From positions 38,305,144 through 38,369,143 of the forward strand of contig NC_061511.1 in NCBI RefSeq assembly GCF_022539505.1: a stretch of 64,000 nucleotides of DNA. Reading direction: 5' to 3'. A model generated the notes under the pieces. The model was not told the DNA's origin and ran no database searches. It saw only the letters and a program-made list of their open reading frames with translations. The position numbers were made by a program, and so were the translations under genes. Origin of the DNA: Lolium rigidum (lineage: Eukaryota > Streptophyta > Magnoliopsida > Poales > Poaceae). Shown here in pieces: positions 25,101 through 36,605 of the stretch; positions within the stretch are counted from its first letter, which is position 1, and each line of letters begins with the position of its first letter.

Positions 25101-25484
25101 TGACAAGGTATCAACTTGTCAATGCCTATAGATTGTAGGCTAGGGTTTAGTTGGAAGTAGAGGGTAAGTAGATCTCGAAGGTTTCAGCCGGAAAGTACTC
25201 GACGAATATGAAAATTAGGGTTTGCAGACAATGATTCGATTGATTCTTCGTCCTTCGACTCCCCTTTATATAGGAGGTGGAGCCGAGGGATTCGTGCTAT
25301 ACAAGTTTACGAGTCCGGGACGATTTCTAACTCATCCCGCCGGATTACAAACAACACTTCCTATTACAACTCTATCTTTCCTTAGTAAATCTTGGGCTCC
25401 CGAATCTTCTTATTCTTCGGGTATTGGGCTTCCAGTAAACCCCGGGTACCATCTTCGGCAGGCCCATTTGGGATGCCTATGTCA
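25101..25484 (-). repeat. Fatima-like 3' LTR
   Basis: TGACAAGGTATCAACTTGTC to GGGATGCCTATGTCA as read on the plus strand. A TATATAAAG box on the minus strand lies at 25264-25272, a good promoter TATA box. Confidence 0.95.
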
Positions 25485-25500
25485 GTAGCCCCCGAGATTT
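25485..25500 (-). promoter_or_regulatory. Fatima-like polypurine tract
   Basis: On the minus strand AAATCTCGGGGGCTAC abuts the 3' LTR, where plus-strand DNA synthesis would start. Confidence 0.75.
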
Positions 25501-26725
25501 TGCTTGAATCGTAGAGTCAGGGAAAATCTCCACTGCTTATTTTTATTCGGAAGCTTTAACTTTTTTTATACTTCTTCACATAAAATTCTATATTGTACAG
25601 GGATAATGGTAGTTGGGGCTAGTTCATCTGACGGATCAGGTACTAGTTAACTGCTCTAGTGGCAATCCGCAAAAACCTACTTCAAAATCACGTCCCTGGA
25701 CATGATCTCGGGATACTGGTGTAAACTTCGACGAAGTGCCGCTTAAGGTCTTACCATTCTGTCGAGTCCCGGTCGAATTTATCGGGTACCTAACGCGTCC
25801 GTTAGGATTTTTCTTCGTATCCGTTGATACGGATAAAAGTAGCAGAGCGCAGTCTTTGGCGATGCCACGCCCGGCAGAACGGATCTGGGGTCTTACCTTC
25901 GCAAATTTGCGGCATTCAGAAATTGATCGCAACTTCGGCGTTCTGAGAATATATTGTCGAGTGCTTTTCCGGCTGTTGGAATGGCACATTTTATCGAGTC
26001 AAATATGACTTATATTGCTCTCCCGATGGGAGTATATGTAGAGTTAATTATAACTCGAAATATACTCTCTTGCTTTTCTATTTTTCCTTTGTTAATTTCA
26101 TCGGGCACGCGAACAGGCGTTCCCGATGGGAGTAGCCTCGAGGCTACAACCAAGAACTTGTGCTTGGTTGTAGGCTCAACATTTTAGTCCACCTTGTCGT
26201 CTGTATTTTCATTACTTCCCAATATGATCTCTTTCTTCTTCTCTTTTTTTATCTCTCGGGTGCGCGAACGGCGCTCCCGATGGGAGTAGCCCCGAGGCTA
26301 CAGCCAAGGACTTGTGCTTGGTTGTAGGCTCCCGCAATTTCTATATTTGTCATACTCGAAAATTTACTTTTTTCTGAAGTAGCCCCCGAGCATTTGGGCA
26401 AAAACTTGTATTTGATCAAAAGCTCTCCGAAGTATTGAATAATTCTTTCTGTCGCCACTCTTCTTTTATTTTTCTTGTCGACATACTTCCCTTAATCAAA
26501 TTTACTTCATCCTTCTCGAATAGTCGTGATTTTTCTGCCCTGTGGGTCCATTGCTTCTACCACGTTGACACGTCGTGCAAGTGGGGGACACACGTCCTCC
26601 GCTTTTCCTGGCGCACGTATGGTAACGCCTCTCTCGATAAAAATACTGTTTTGCCCTTGTATCTAGAAGATCCATTCTCACCACACGATTTCTTCATCCA
26701 ACGGCCCACTGCCTCACCTGATTCT
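25501..26725. other. Fatima-like 3' noncoding region and antisense promoter region
   Basis: No gene. It contains a duplicated ~80-bp block: near 26100-26185 and again near 26258-26335, each with a GCGAACGGCG-like word, CCCGATGGGAGTAGCC and CTTGTGCTTGGTTGTAGGCTC. It also holds extra purine-rich GGGGGCT copies (minus strand) and, at 26565-26600, a cluster of ACGT cores (CCACGTTGACACGTCG and ACACACGTCC) upstream of the antisense TATA box. Confidence 0.6.
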
Positions 26726-26733
26726 TATATAAA
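26726..26733 (+). promoter_or_regulatory. TATA box of the antisense gene
   Basis: TATATAAA, 178 bp upstream of the ATG at 26911 and in the correct orientation for the plus-strand spliced gene. ACGT-core motifs lie about 130-160 bp further upstream. Confidence 0.6.
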
Positions 26734-26910
26734 CCTTTCTTCAACCTCCGTTCATCCCCTTGCTTGCGCCGCTCACCTGTTCCTCTTCGCAAAACTTCCC
26801 CTGCGCCCAACTCTCTCCGATCTTCCGCACGCACATACATTGCTCTGCCCATTGCTTGTTGATGCCACCACGCGCGCGTCCGACTCGCCACGAGCACTCC
26901 GGAATCCAAG

Positions 26911-29591
26911 ATGGCCGCCGAGGATCTTGAGTGGGAGAGATCCAAAATCTCCAACCAAGACACCAACATGCTGAAGAGGCTTGGCCTCATGAAGAAGGAG
27001 GACGCCATCCGCTTTCCTAGCGAAGAAAGCTACCCCAAGCCTCCAATGGAGTATCGGGTTAGTTTTGTTGATCATCTCATCCGTGGCCTCTCGACCCCAA
27101 TCCACGATTTCCTCCGCGGTCTTCTTTTTGTCTATGGGATTCAAGCTGCACCGGTTGACCCCCAACTCAATCCTTCATATTTCTATTTTCATCACGCTTT
27201 GCGAATGTTTCCTCGGAATCCCTCCCAATTGGGCTCTGTGGAAACGCATTTTCTGCCTCCGTCGCAATGGCTCCCACAACGCCACTTATAACATAGGTGG
27301 CGTTGTTATCTGTGTTCGTACTGATGTTGACTATTTCGACGTCAAGTTTCCCGATTCTGTCCAAGGATGGCGCAAAAAGTGGCTCTATATTCACGAAGAA
27401 AGCGCCAACTCCGTTGATCACAACATAGTTCCTTTCGACGGAAGTGCCAAAATTCAGCGCCGCCGCTCCTGGGATGCCGAAGCTTCCGAGGAAGAGAAAA
27501 AGGCGACAGAGGCGCTCATGTCTCGTATTCGTCAGCTTCAAAACACTCGAGGCAAAGAGCTGTCTGGTGTTCAAATCACTGCCTACTTCCTTAGGATTAG
27601 AGTGCAGCCTCTTCAAGCTCGCAAAAATCCCCTTTGGACGTATTCTGGTAAAAATGACGCCAACAGAATCTCCGGTGATCTTTCCACCAAGGACTTGGAG
27701 AAGTTGATTCGAAGACTTTCTCGCCTGGGTAAAGACCCAATTCCTTCCTCTTGTCGCGTGGAACCGTACAGCGCCGCCAATCCACTCCCCGAGGTATTTT
27801 GTCTTGCCGAGTTTTTACCTTGTTTTGCACTTTCTCTGCATCTCATTATATTGTCATCTCTTTTAATTTTCCTTCTGGTCACTATTTTTTACAGAACCAT
27901 CCTACTATGACTTCCCTTCCTCCTCTTCCGGAGGGTGGAGAAGTCGAAGAACAGGCCATCGTTGCCGAAGATACTCAAGGTTCTTCTATTCGTGAAAGTG
28001 AAGTCGCGGGTTCTCACAAATCTGCGGCTTCTCATGAAAAAGAAGTTGAGTCTGAAGCCAGTGAATCGACGCAATCCCTTCCTCCTGCTGTTTCTCCAAA
28101 GAACAAAAGGAAAAGGACTGATGTTGAAGATTCTGGCACCTCTAAGGCTGAAGAAGTTGTTCCTTCTCATCCGAAGGCAGCTTACGATCCTTATGTTGAA
28201 TCCCTCGTCAGCTCGTAAGTCGTCTTTATTTCTCTATTTTTGTACTCGAAATATTTATCTTGTCTTGCTTTTTATGCTGCCGATTTTTTGATTAATAGTG
28301 ATGACGAGGAAGAAATTCCAACTACTGACGTAGCTCCTCGGACAAGCACGTCCCGTACTGTACTTGCCTCAGACACGCTAGTTGAAGGAGAAGAAACCTC
28401 GCCTCCTCAACAAAACGTCGTCACCACTACTCCGCCATCAAGCCCCCTTGTTCCTTCTCCAAAAAGGGCAAGGGTTGAAAAGATTATTGAACCTGCCCCT
28501 CAGTTGGGCAGTTCGTCGACTCTGCTCCTAGATGATGTAAGCTTGTCGACATCTATATTTTCCTTATTTTGTTTTTTCACACCTTTTCTCTTTTTCATGC
28601 CGATGTTTTTCTTTCCGTGTTCACGTTGAACAGCCTATGATCAAGGATCTTCTCCGCATCGGTTCCCAATTTATTGGGTACCGTGAATATGCTAATAGAG
28701 CCGAAGGTAACGACTTTTGTACTTGCTGTGTTTCCTTGATTTTTTACTCCTGTTGCTTGTCGCGATTTTTGATCTTCTCTCTCTTTTTTTTATATCTCGA
28801 CAGAGAAACTTGCAGAGGCTAACGAACGCGCCGACGCACTTTCTCGAAAACTTGAGCAAAGTGAGGCGGCTCGCAAGAAAGCGGACCTCGCTGCTAGCAA
28901 AGCCAAGGCCGAAGCTGATGAAGCCAAAGCGAAAGCTGCTGGTGTCGAGGAACTGCAGAAAAAGCTTAAGGATGCCACAACTGCTTTAGATGAGCACAAA
29001 GCTGCGCAAGCTTCTCGTGAAGAAGGAATCCTCAAGCGCCTGAAGACTCAGAGTCGCCGCACTTTTGGTAATTTTACTGCTCCCTTCTATTTTTATGAGA
29101 ATCTTTGTTTCTTGTCTTTTCACTAATACTTTGTTTCCTTGACAGTCCAAACAAACCAGGATTTTGATCTGACGAATCCTGTCGATGATCCGGTCCTTGA
29201 CGCACTTTCCTATCTGGAGCTTCATGGGTCCGAGATTCGTGAAGGTGTATCGAACGCTAACGCAGTATTGTCGGCATTGTTCCCCTACTTCTTCCCGAAG
29301 AAGGAGGAGCCTTCGACTTTCCTCAACCTTGCCAAGATGTTCAATACACCGGAAGACCTTGGACTGAAGATGCGCCAAGAGAATATGAAGGTTGCCGTTG
29401 AAAATACTGTCGCCTTGGTTGCTGACAGTCGACAGACTATCGACTGGATGAAAGTTGGCGACACCGAGCAAATAGAACAATCAAGGTGGAAGTCGCTGAT
29501 CAAGGCAGCCAAGCCCAACACGAAGAAGATCTTGGCCTATCTCGGGATTAAGCCAGCGTCAACTCCTAGCTCGTCAAGGCCGGAGGTCTAG
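26911..29591 (+). CDS. Spliced antisense gene A in the Fatima-like element (PF04195-type)
   Basis: Exon model: 26911-27793, 27895-28214, 28299-28536, 28634-28706, 28804-29067 and 29146-29591. All introns are short GT-AG introns and all phases agree; the total is 741 codons once one extra base near 27146 (inside ATTCAAGCTGCACC) is discounted. That base is a frameshift, so this copy is probably broken. The N-terminus has the putative gypsy-type transposon domain (PF04195): VDHLIRGLSTPIHDFLRGLL, then a LTPNSILHI block in the shifted frame. Exons 2-3 are acidic and low in complexity with basic clusters (KNKRKR, PKRAR) that could be nuclear signals. Exon 5 is an Ala/Lys/Glu coiled coil. Exon 6 is a helical C-terminal domain. 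The biochemical role is unknown; antisense genes at this place are known from Tat-type elements. Confidence 0.75.
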
Positions 29592-29759
29592 TTGCATGCC
29601 TCTGTTTTTCTTTGTTTCTTTTGCTTTTGTCGCCAAAGTAGTCGTTTTGGCGACACGTATTTCCTTAGCTCCACTGTAATGCCCTTGTAATTATTCCAAG
29701 AGATTAATGAAAAACTCTATCTTTGCTTGTCGTTTGATTTTATCCTGTTTATATTTCAG

Positions 29760-30765
29760 TTGATATTTGATAACTATACTCCAACTTCCGCTCCTTCCAA
29801 TGTGTCGCCTTCTTCTTCTCGCGTGAGGAAAGCTTTTGCTGATACTGCACCTGTCGACGATACCTTGTCGCAAGAACTGGACGAACTTCGACAGCAGCTT
29901 CAGTATGCGAAGAAGCAAACACTTGTGATGATGGAACAATCTCGCAAGTCATCTGAAGCCGAAAAAGTTGCTCTCCAGCAAGCTCATGAGGCCGTGGCTG
30001 CTAAGGAAATTGCTGCTTCCGAAGCTGAAAAGGCGACTACTCGAGAAAATTTCATGCTCGAATTAATGAATGAAGCCAGTGCAGATATGTCGGGTATGCC
30101 TATTTCATCCTCTGATATCTTTCATCTTCATGCTATTATCTCTTAAAGGTTTTCCCTTCTTTGTTTTGATAGGTGCCTTTACTGATGCTGCTGCCGAGGA
30201 AGAGAGGGTAAGTGCTAGGACAAACCTCCTTGTTAATCTTTCCCTGGACCATGGTTCTTTGTTTTGGGCTACCCCAGAGAGGACCCACCAAATTGTCAGA
30301 TTTCAAGATCGCGCCTCTCAAACTCGCGATTTCCTTGACTTCTGTACCAAGACCTTGTCCATGGTTTACAACTCCATGTTTCCTCGGAACGTCCAACCAA
30401 AAACTCTTCCCGAATTGATGGAAAGGTTCGGGGATGCTCGCGGTATCCATGATTTTGTCAAAGCTCAACTAGTAGCTGGCGCCAGATTTGCTCTTATCAT
30501 GCTCCAGATCTGCCACTCGAAGCTTGACCTTACCCAAGTTGTCGAGAAGGTTCACCAAAAGGTAAAACGTCGGAGAGTTGGTGTTGACAGGATTAACACG
30601 AAGGTTACGCCTGTAGCCGAAGAAATGATTGAGGATCTGCTTCGGATGGATGCCGACTTTTTTGCCGATGGCCATTATGCCGATTTTCTTGGTGCTGCTC
30701 CCGAGGAAAACAGAGTTACTCTTGATGACATACTTGAATCAAGACTAATTGTTTTCTTCTTGTAG
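29760..30765 (+). CDS. Antisense unit B: alternative 3' exons or second antisense gene
   Basis: Two exons, 29760-30093 and 30173-30765, joined by GT-AG in matching phase (309 codons including stop). The acceptor TATATTTCAG precedes the first exon, which starts in phase 0; no convincing start codon exists. The donors after exons 1 and 3 of gene A are also phase 0, so a transcript could splice from gene A into this pair and replace exons 4-6. The product has a Gln/Glu/Ala coiled coil (LDELRQQLQYAKKQTLVMME), then a helical domain with FPRNVQPKTLPELMERFGD and a basic QKVKRRRVG stretch. The coiled-coil plus helical layout parallels gene A exons 5-6, suggesting an old duplication. Function unknown. 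Confidence 0.55.
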
Positions 30766-31318
30766 ATATTTCTTCTTTGTAATTCATGACTATATTGTAA
30801 AGCAATCATTATATTTCTCTGTTTGTCTAGCCCCCGAGTGTTTCGGTGACTCTTTACTATATTTGTATATTTGCGAGGTTTTGAACCAAGGCATTTATAT
30901 ATTTAAGGCTAATATGAGCCCCCGAGCTTTTTATTGAGTACTATTTTGTATTTTTATTGACTCACGAGGTATTTGAATACCAAGGCAAGGTTTTTCTTTT
31001 GTCGATGAACTATATTGAAATTCGTCGGAGCAAAGACTTTGGTCATGTCGATAAAGAAGAAAAGTTATATTGTCACTATCTTTATTATATTGCAGCACCG
31101 CGAGCCCGCCTCATTAAAAACCTTCTCCGGCCCCACTCGGTGCCCCGAAAAGGAAAAGAGTGCGTCTGAAAACTCGCGGGCGTTTCGAGTACATTGAAGT
31201 TTTACAAGGACTATATTTCGACTCTAGGCGTAGAACCGCCTAAGTTGCGCCACGTTCCAGGGGTTTGGCTCCTCCACCCCTGTCTTCTTGTCCTTTATCC
31301 TGTATGCTCCTCCTCCGA
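30766..31318. other. Region between integrase and the antisense unit
   Basis: About 550 bp where the gag-pol and antisense units converge. It contains AGCCCCCGAG words (polypurine-like on the minus strand) near 30831 and 30918. On the minus strand 31200-31318 may encode the last integrase residues in a broken frame. No independent gene. Confidence 0.5.
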
Positions 31319-32736
31319 TTACTTCCGTGACGATGTAAGGGCCAAGCCACGGTGACTCGAGTTTTTCATGACTTTTTGCGTGAGCCGAAGAACTAGGTCG
31401 CCCACCTGAAAAGATCTTGGCCGCAAACGTCGACCGTGGTAATTCTTCAAGTCCTGTTGATATTTGGTTACCCGAGATAATACTTCATCTCGAGCTTCAT
31501 CAAGTGCGTCGACGTCGTCCTCTAGCGCTCTTCTCGATGTTTCTTCATCATATTCAGCGACACGTGGAGAGTTGTGCTCTATCTCGATTGGTAGTACTGC
31601 TTCTGCTCCATGAACCAGAAAAAGGGAGTTTCCTGCGTTGCTGTGTTTGGTGTTGTTCGGATGCTCCACAACACGCTTGGTAGTTCTTCTGGCCAGGTAT
31701 GTCGAGCTTTTTCCAGTGGTCCTAACAAGCGCTTCTTGATGCCATTGCAGATGATACCATTGGCTTTCTCGACTTGCCCATTGGTTTGAGGATGTGCAAC
31801 TGACGCAAAGTTCAGCTTGATACCCACCTCTTCGCAATAATCTTTGAATTCATGGGATGTGAAGTTACTGCCGTTGTCTGTGACGATGCTGTGGGGCACT
31901 CCAAATCTGAAGACGAGGCCTTTTACGAATTTTACGGCGGATGCTCCATCTGGTGAATTTATCGGCTTTGCTTCTATCCACTTTGTAAACTTATCGACAG
32001 CTACTAGCATGTACTCCTTTCCTCCTGGCCAGGATTTGTGTAACTTACCCACCATATCAAGTCCCCATTGAGCAAAGGGCCATGACAATGGTATTGGTGC
32101 TAGCTCTGCTGCTGGAGAGTGAGGTTTTGCGGCAAACCTTTGACACGCATCGCAAGTTCTTACTATGTCCTTGGCGTCCTCGATTGCTGTCAACCAGTAG
32201 AATCCTGCCCGAAAAACTTTGGCTGCGATAGCTCGACTACTTGCGTGGTGGCCACATATTCCCTCGTGTACATCCTTCAGAATTATTCTTCCTTCTTCTG
32301 GTGTGACGCACCTTTGCAAGACGCCTGAAATACTTCTCTTATACAATTGTCCCTTGACCACCGTGAAAGCTTTGGAGCGTCGAATTACTTGCCTTGCCTC
32401 GACTGGATCGTCGGGTATTTCTTTCCTGAGGATGTATGATATGTACGGCTGCATCCATGGTACCTGTATCACCATGACCAGGTCCTGATCTTTTTCTTCT
32501 TCCTCTTGCTTTTCCTTGGTAGCCCCCGAGGGTTTCTTTTCCTTCTTTTTTGATTTTGTCGACTTAGTGGATCTTTCTGCTATCTCTTCCCAGAATACCC
32601 CTGGCGGGACTGCAAGGCATTGAGACCCGATATTTGCAAGAACGTCGGCTTCGTCGTTGCTCAATCTACTAATGTGATTTACTTCGCATCCATCGAACAA
32701 CTTCTCGAGCTCGTTGTACACCTCCTTGTATGCCAT
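31319..32736 (-). pseudogene. Fatima-like RNase H tail and integrase
   Basis: Continues the second RNase H from beyond the nested element: SRLSNDEADVLA supplies its last catalytic Asp. After a Lys/Glu-rich linker comes the integrase: the HHCC zinc-binding domain (GHHASSRAIA ... CDACQRF), then the DDE core with WGLDMVGKL, VTDNGSNF and GQVEKANG, each with its acidic residue. A frameshift near 31615 separates the C-terminal part (PIEIEHNSPRVAEYDEE onward), which has a basic, VGDLVL-containing end. The enzyme would have inserted the DNA copy and made 5-bp duplications. It is inactivated by the frameshift and separated from upstream pol by the nested insertion. Confidence 0.88.
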
Positions 32737-34245
32737 TGATGTCTACGTTCCCCCTCCTTTCCTGTAGACAGTGTTGGGCCTCCAAGAGCAGAGGTTTGTA
32801 GAACAGCAGCAAGTTTTCCCTTAAGTGGATACCCAAGGTTTATCGAACTCAGGGAGGAAGAGGTCAAAGATATCCCTCTCATGCAACCCTGCAACCACAA
32901 AGCAAGAAGTCTCTTGTGTCCCCAACACACCTAATAGGTGCACTAGTTCGGCGAAGAGATAGTGAAATACAGGTGGTATGAATATATATGAGCAGTAGCA
33001 ACGGTGCCAGAAAATAGCTTGATGGTGTGTAGTTGATGGTGGTAGAATTGCAGCAGTAGTAACGCAGTAAAACAGTAAACAAGCAGCGGTGATAGCAGTA
33101 TTTAGGAACAAGGCCTAGGGATTACACTTTCACTAGTGGACACTCTCAACATTGATCACATAACGAACGGATAAATGCATACTCTACACTTTTGTTGGAT
33201 GATGAACACATTGCGTAGGATTACATGAACCCTCAATGCCGGAGTTAACAAGCTCCACAATAATGCTCATGTTTAAGTAACCTTTAGTGTAAGATAGATC
33301 AACGCTACTAAACCAAGTACTAGCATAGCATGCACACTTGTCACCTTCATGCATATGTAGGAGGAATAGATCACATCAATATTATCATAGCAATAGTTAA
33401 CTCCATAATCTACAAGAGATCATGATCATAGCACAAACCAAGTACTAACACGGTGCACACATCTGTCACCATTACACACGTGCGGGAGGAATAGAACTAC
33501 TTTAATAACACATCGCTAGAGTAGCACATAGATGAATTGTGATACAAAACTCAGATGAATCTCAATCATGTAAAGCAGCTCATGAGATCATTGTATTGAA
33601 GTACATAGTAGAAGATTAACCACATAGCTACCGGTACAGCCCCGAGCCTCGATGGAGAACTACTCCCTCCTCATGGGAGCAGCAGCGGTGATGAAGATGG
33701 CGGTGGAGATGGCAGCGGTGTCGATGGAGAAGCCTTCCGGGGCACTTCCCCGCTCCGGCAGCGTGCCGGAACAGAGATCCTGTCCCCCGCATCTTGGCTT
33801 CGCGATGGCGGCGGCTCTGGAAGGTTTTCGTGGGTTTCGTCAATTGTGTAGGGTTTTCTGATCCAGGGGCTCTTTATAGGCGAAGAGGCGGCGCAGGAAG
33901 GTCGAAGGGGGGCCCACACCCTAGGGGGGCGCGCCCCCCCCTAGGCCACGCCGGGGTGTGGTGTGGTGGCCCTGCCACCCTTCTCTGGCGGTTCTCGTGT
34001 GTTCTGGATGCTTCCGGGTAAAATAGGAACCTGGGCGTTGATTTCGTCCGATTCCGAGAATATTTCGTTACTAGGATTTCTGAAACAAAAACAGCGAGAA
34101 ACGTGAACCGGCACTTCGGCATCTTGTTAATAGGTTAGTTCCAGAAAATGCACGAATATGACATAAAGTGTGCATAAAACATGTAGATAATATCAATAAT
34201 GTGGCATGGAACATAAGAAATTATCGATACGTCGGAGACGTATCA
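32737..34245 (-). repeat. Element 3 3' LTR
   Basis: On the minus strand it begins TGATACGTCTCCGACGTATC and ends GAACGTAGACATCA. It contains a GC palindrome at 33920-33945 around CCTAGGGGGGCGCGCC. Confidence 0.95.
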
Positions 34246-34259
34246 GCATCCCCAAGCTT
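34246..34259 (-). promoter_or_regulatory. Element 3 polypurine tract
   Basis: AAGCTTGGGGATGC on the minus strand, immediately before the 3' LTR and identical to that of element 1. Additional copies at 35888-35901 and 35947-35960 correspond to the two internal copies in element 1. Confidence 0.8.
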
Positions 34260-36605
34260 AGTTACTGCTCGTCCCGAGCGGGTAAAACGATAACAAAGAT
34301 AATTTCCGGAGTGACATGCCATCATAATCTTGATCATACTATTTGTAAAGCTTATGTAGTGAATGCAGCGATCAAAACAATGTGTATGACATGAGTAAAC
34401 AAGTGAATCATATAGCAAAGACTTTTCATGAATAGCACTTCAAGACAAGCATCAATAAGTCTTGCATAAGAGTTAACTCATAAAGCAATAATTCAAAGTA
34501 AAGGTATTGAAGCAACACAAAAGAAGATTAAGTTTCAGCGGTTGCTTTCAACTTGTAACATGTATATCTCATGGATATTGTCAACATAGAGTAATATAAC
34601 AAATGCAATAAGCAAGTATGTAGGAATCAATGCACAGTTCACACAAGTGTTTGCTTCTTGAGGTGGAGAGAAATAGGTGAACTGACTCAACATTGAAAGT
34701 AAAAGAATGGTCCTCTATAGAGGAAAAGCATCGATTGCTATATTTGTGCTAGAGCTTTGGTTTTGAAAACATATAGAGAGCATAAAAAGTAAAGTTTTGA
34801 GAGGTGTTTGTTGTTGTCAACGAATGGTAATGGGTACACTAACTACCTCGCCAACCGGACTTCCAAGAGCGGCTCCCATGAATTATTTTATTTTTGGGTG
34901 GCACTCCTTCCAACCTTTCTTTCACAAACCATGGCTAACCGAATCCTCGGGTGCCTGCCAACAATCTCATACCATGAAGGAGTGTCTATTTTTGTTAATT
35001 AATTTGGGACTGGGAATCCCATTGCCAGCTCTTTTTGCAAAATTATTGGATAAGCGGATGTGCCACTAGTCCATATGAGAGTCCGTCAAAAGTAAATGAC
35101 AAGGTTGAAAGCTAAACACCACATACTTCCTCATGAGCTATAAAACATTGACACAAACCAGAGGTGATAAATTTTGAATTGTTTAAAGGTAGCACTCAAG
35201 CAATTTACTTTGGAATGGCAGAGAAATACCATGTAGTAGGTAGGTATGGTGGACACAAATGGCATAGTGGTTGGCTCAAGTATTTGGATGCATGAGAAGT
35301 ATTCCCTCTCGATACAAGGTTTAGGCTAGCAAGGTTATTTGAAACAAACACAAGGATGAACCGGTGCAGCAAAACTCACATAAAAGACATATTGAAAACA
35401 TTATAAGTCTCTACACCGTCTTCCTTGTTGTTCAAACTCAATACTAGAAATTATCTAGACCTTAGAGAAACCAATTATGCAAACCAAATTTTAGCAAGCT
35501 CTATGTATTTCTTCACTAATAGGTGCAAAGCATATGATGCAAGAGCTTAATCATGAGCACAACAATTGCCAAGTATCACATTACCCAAGACATTTATAGC
35601 AATTACTACATGTATCATTTTCCAATTCCAACCATATAACAATTTAACGAAGAAGAAACTTCGCCATGAATACTATGAGTAGAAACCAAGGACATACTTG
35701 TCCATATGCTACAGCGGAGTGTGTCTCTCTCCCATAAAGTGAATGCTAGGATCCATTTTATTGAAACAAAACAAAAACAAAAACAAACCGACGCTCCAAG
35801 AAAAAGCACATAAGATGTGATGGAATAAAAATATAGTTTCAGGGGAGGAACCTGATAATGTTGTCGATGAAGAAGGGGATGCCTTGGGCATCCCCAAGCT
35901 TAGATGCTTGAGTCTTCTTGATATATGCAGGGGTGAACCACCGGGTGCATCCCCAAGCTTAGAGCTTTCACTCTCCTTGATCATGTTGCATCATACTCCT
36001 CTCTTGATCCTTGAAAACTTCCTCCACACCAAACTCGAAACAACTCATTAGAGGGTTAGTGCACATTATAAATTGACATATTCAGAGGTGACACAATCAT
36101 TCTTAACACTTCTGGACATTGCATAATGCTACTGGACATTAGTGGATCAAAGAAATTCATCCAACATAGCGAAAGAGGCAATGCGAAATAAAAGGCAGAA
36201 TCTGTCAAAACAGAACAGTTCGTATTGACGAATTTTAAAATGGCACCAGACTTGCTCAAATGAAAATGCTCAAATTGAATGAAAGTTGCATACATATCTG
36301 AGGATCATGCACGTAAATTGGCTTAATTTTCTGAGCTACCTACAGGGAGGTGGACCCAGATTCGTGACAGCAAAGAAATCTGGAACTGTGCAGTAATCCA
36401 AATCTAGTACTTACTTTTCTATCAACGGCTTTACTTGGCACAACAAAACACAAAACTAAGATAAGGAGAGGTTGCTACAGTAGTAAACAACTTCCAAGAC
36501 ACAAATTTAAAACAAAGTACTGTAGCAAAATAACACATGGGTTATCTCCCAAGAAGTTCTTTCTTTATAGCCATTAAGATGGGCTCAGCAGTTTTAATGA
36601 TGCAC
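34260..36605 (-). other. Noncoding 3' leader of element 3
   Basis: About 2.3 kb with no gene. It is homologous to 5092-7668 of element 1. One segment (34660-35000) is also shared with the pol-bearing element at 59880-60240, including GAGAGGTGTTTGTTGTTGTC and GGCTAACCGAATCCTCGG. Confidence 0.8.
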
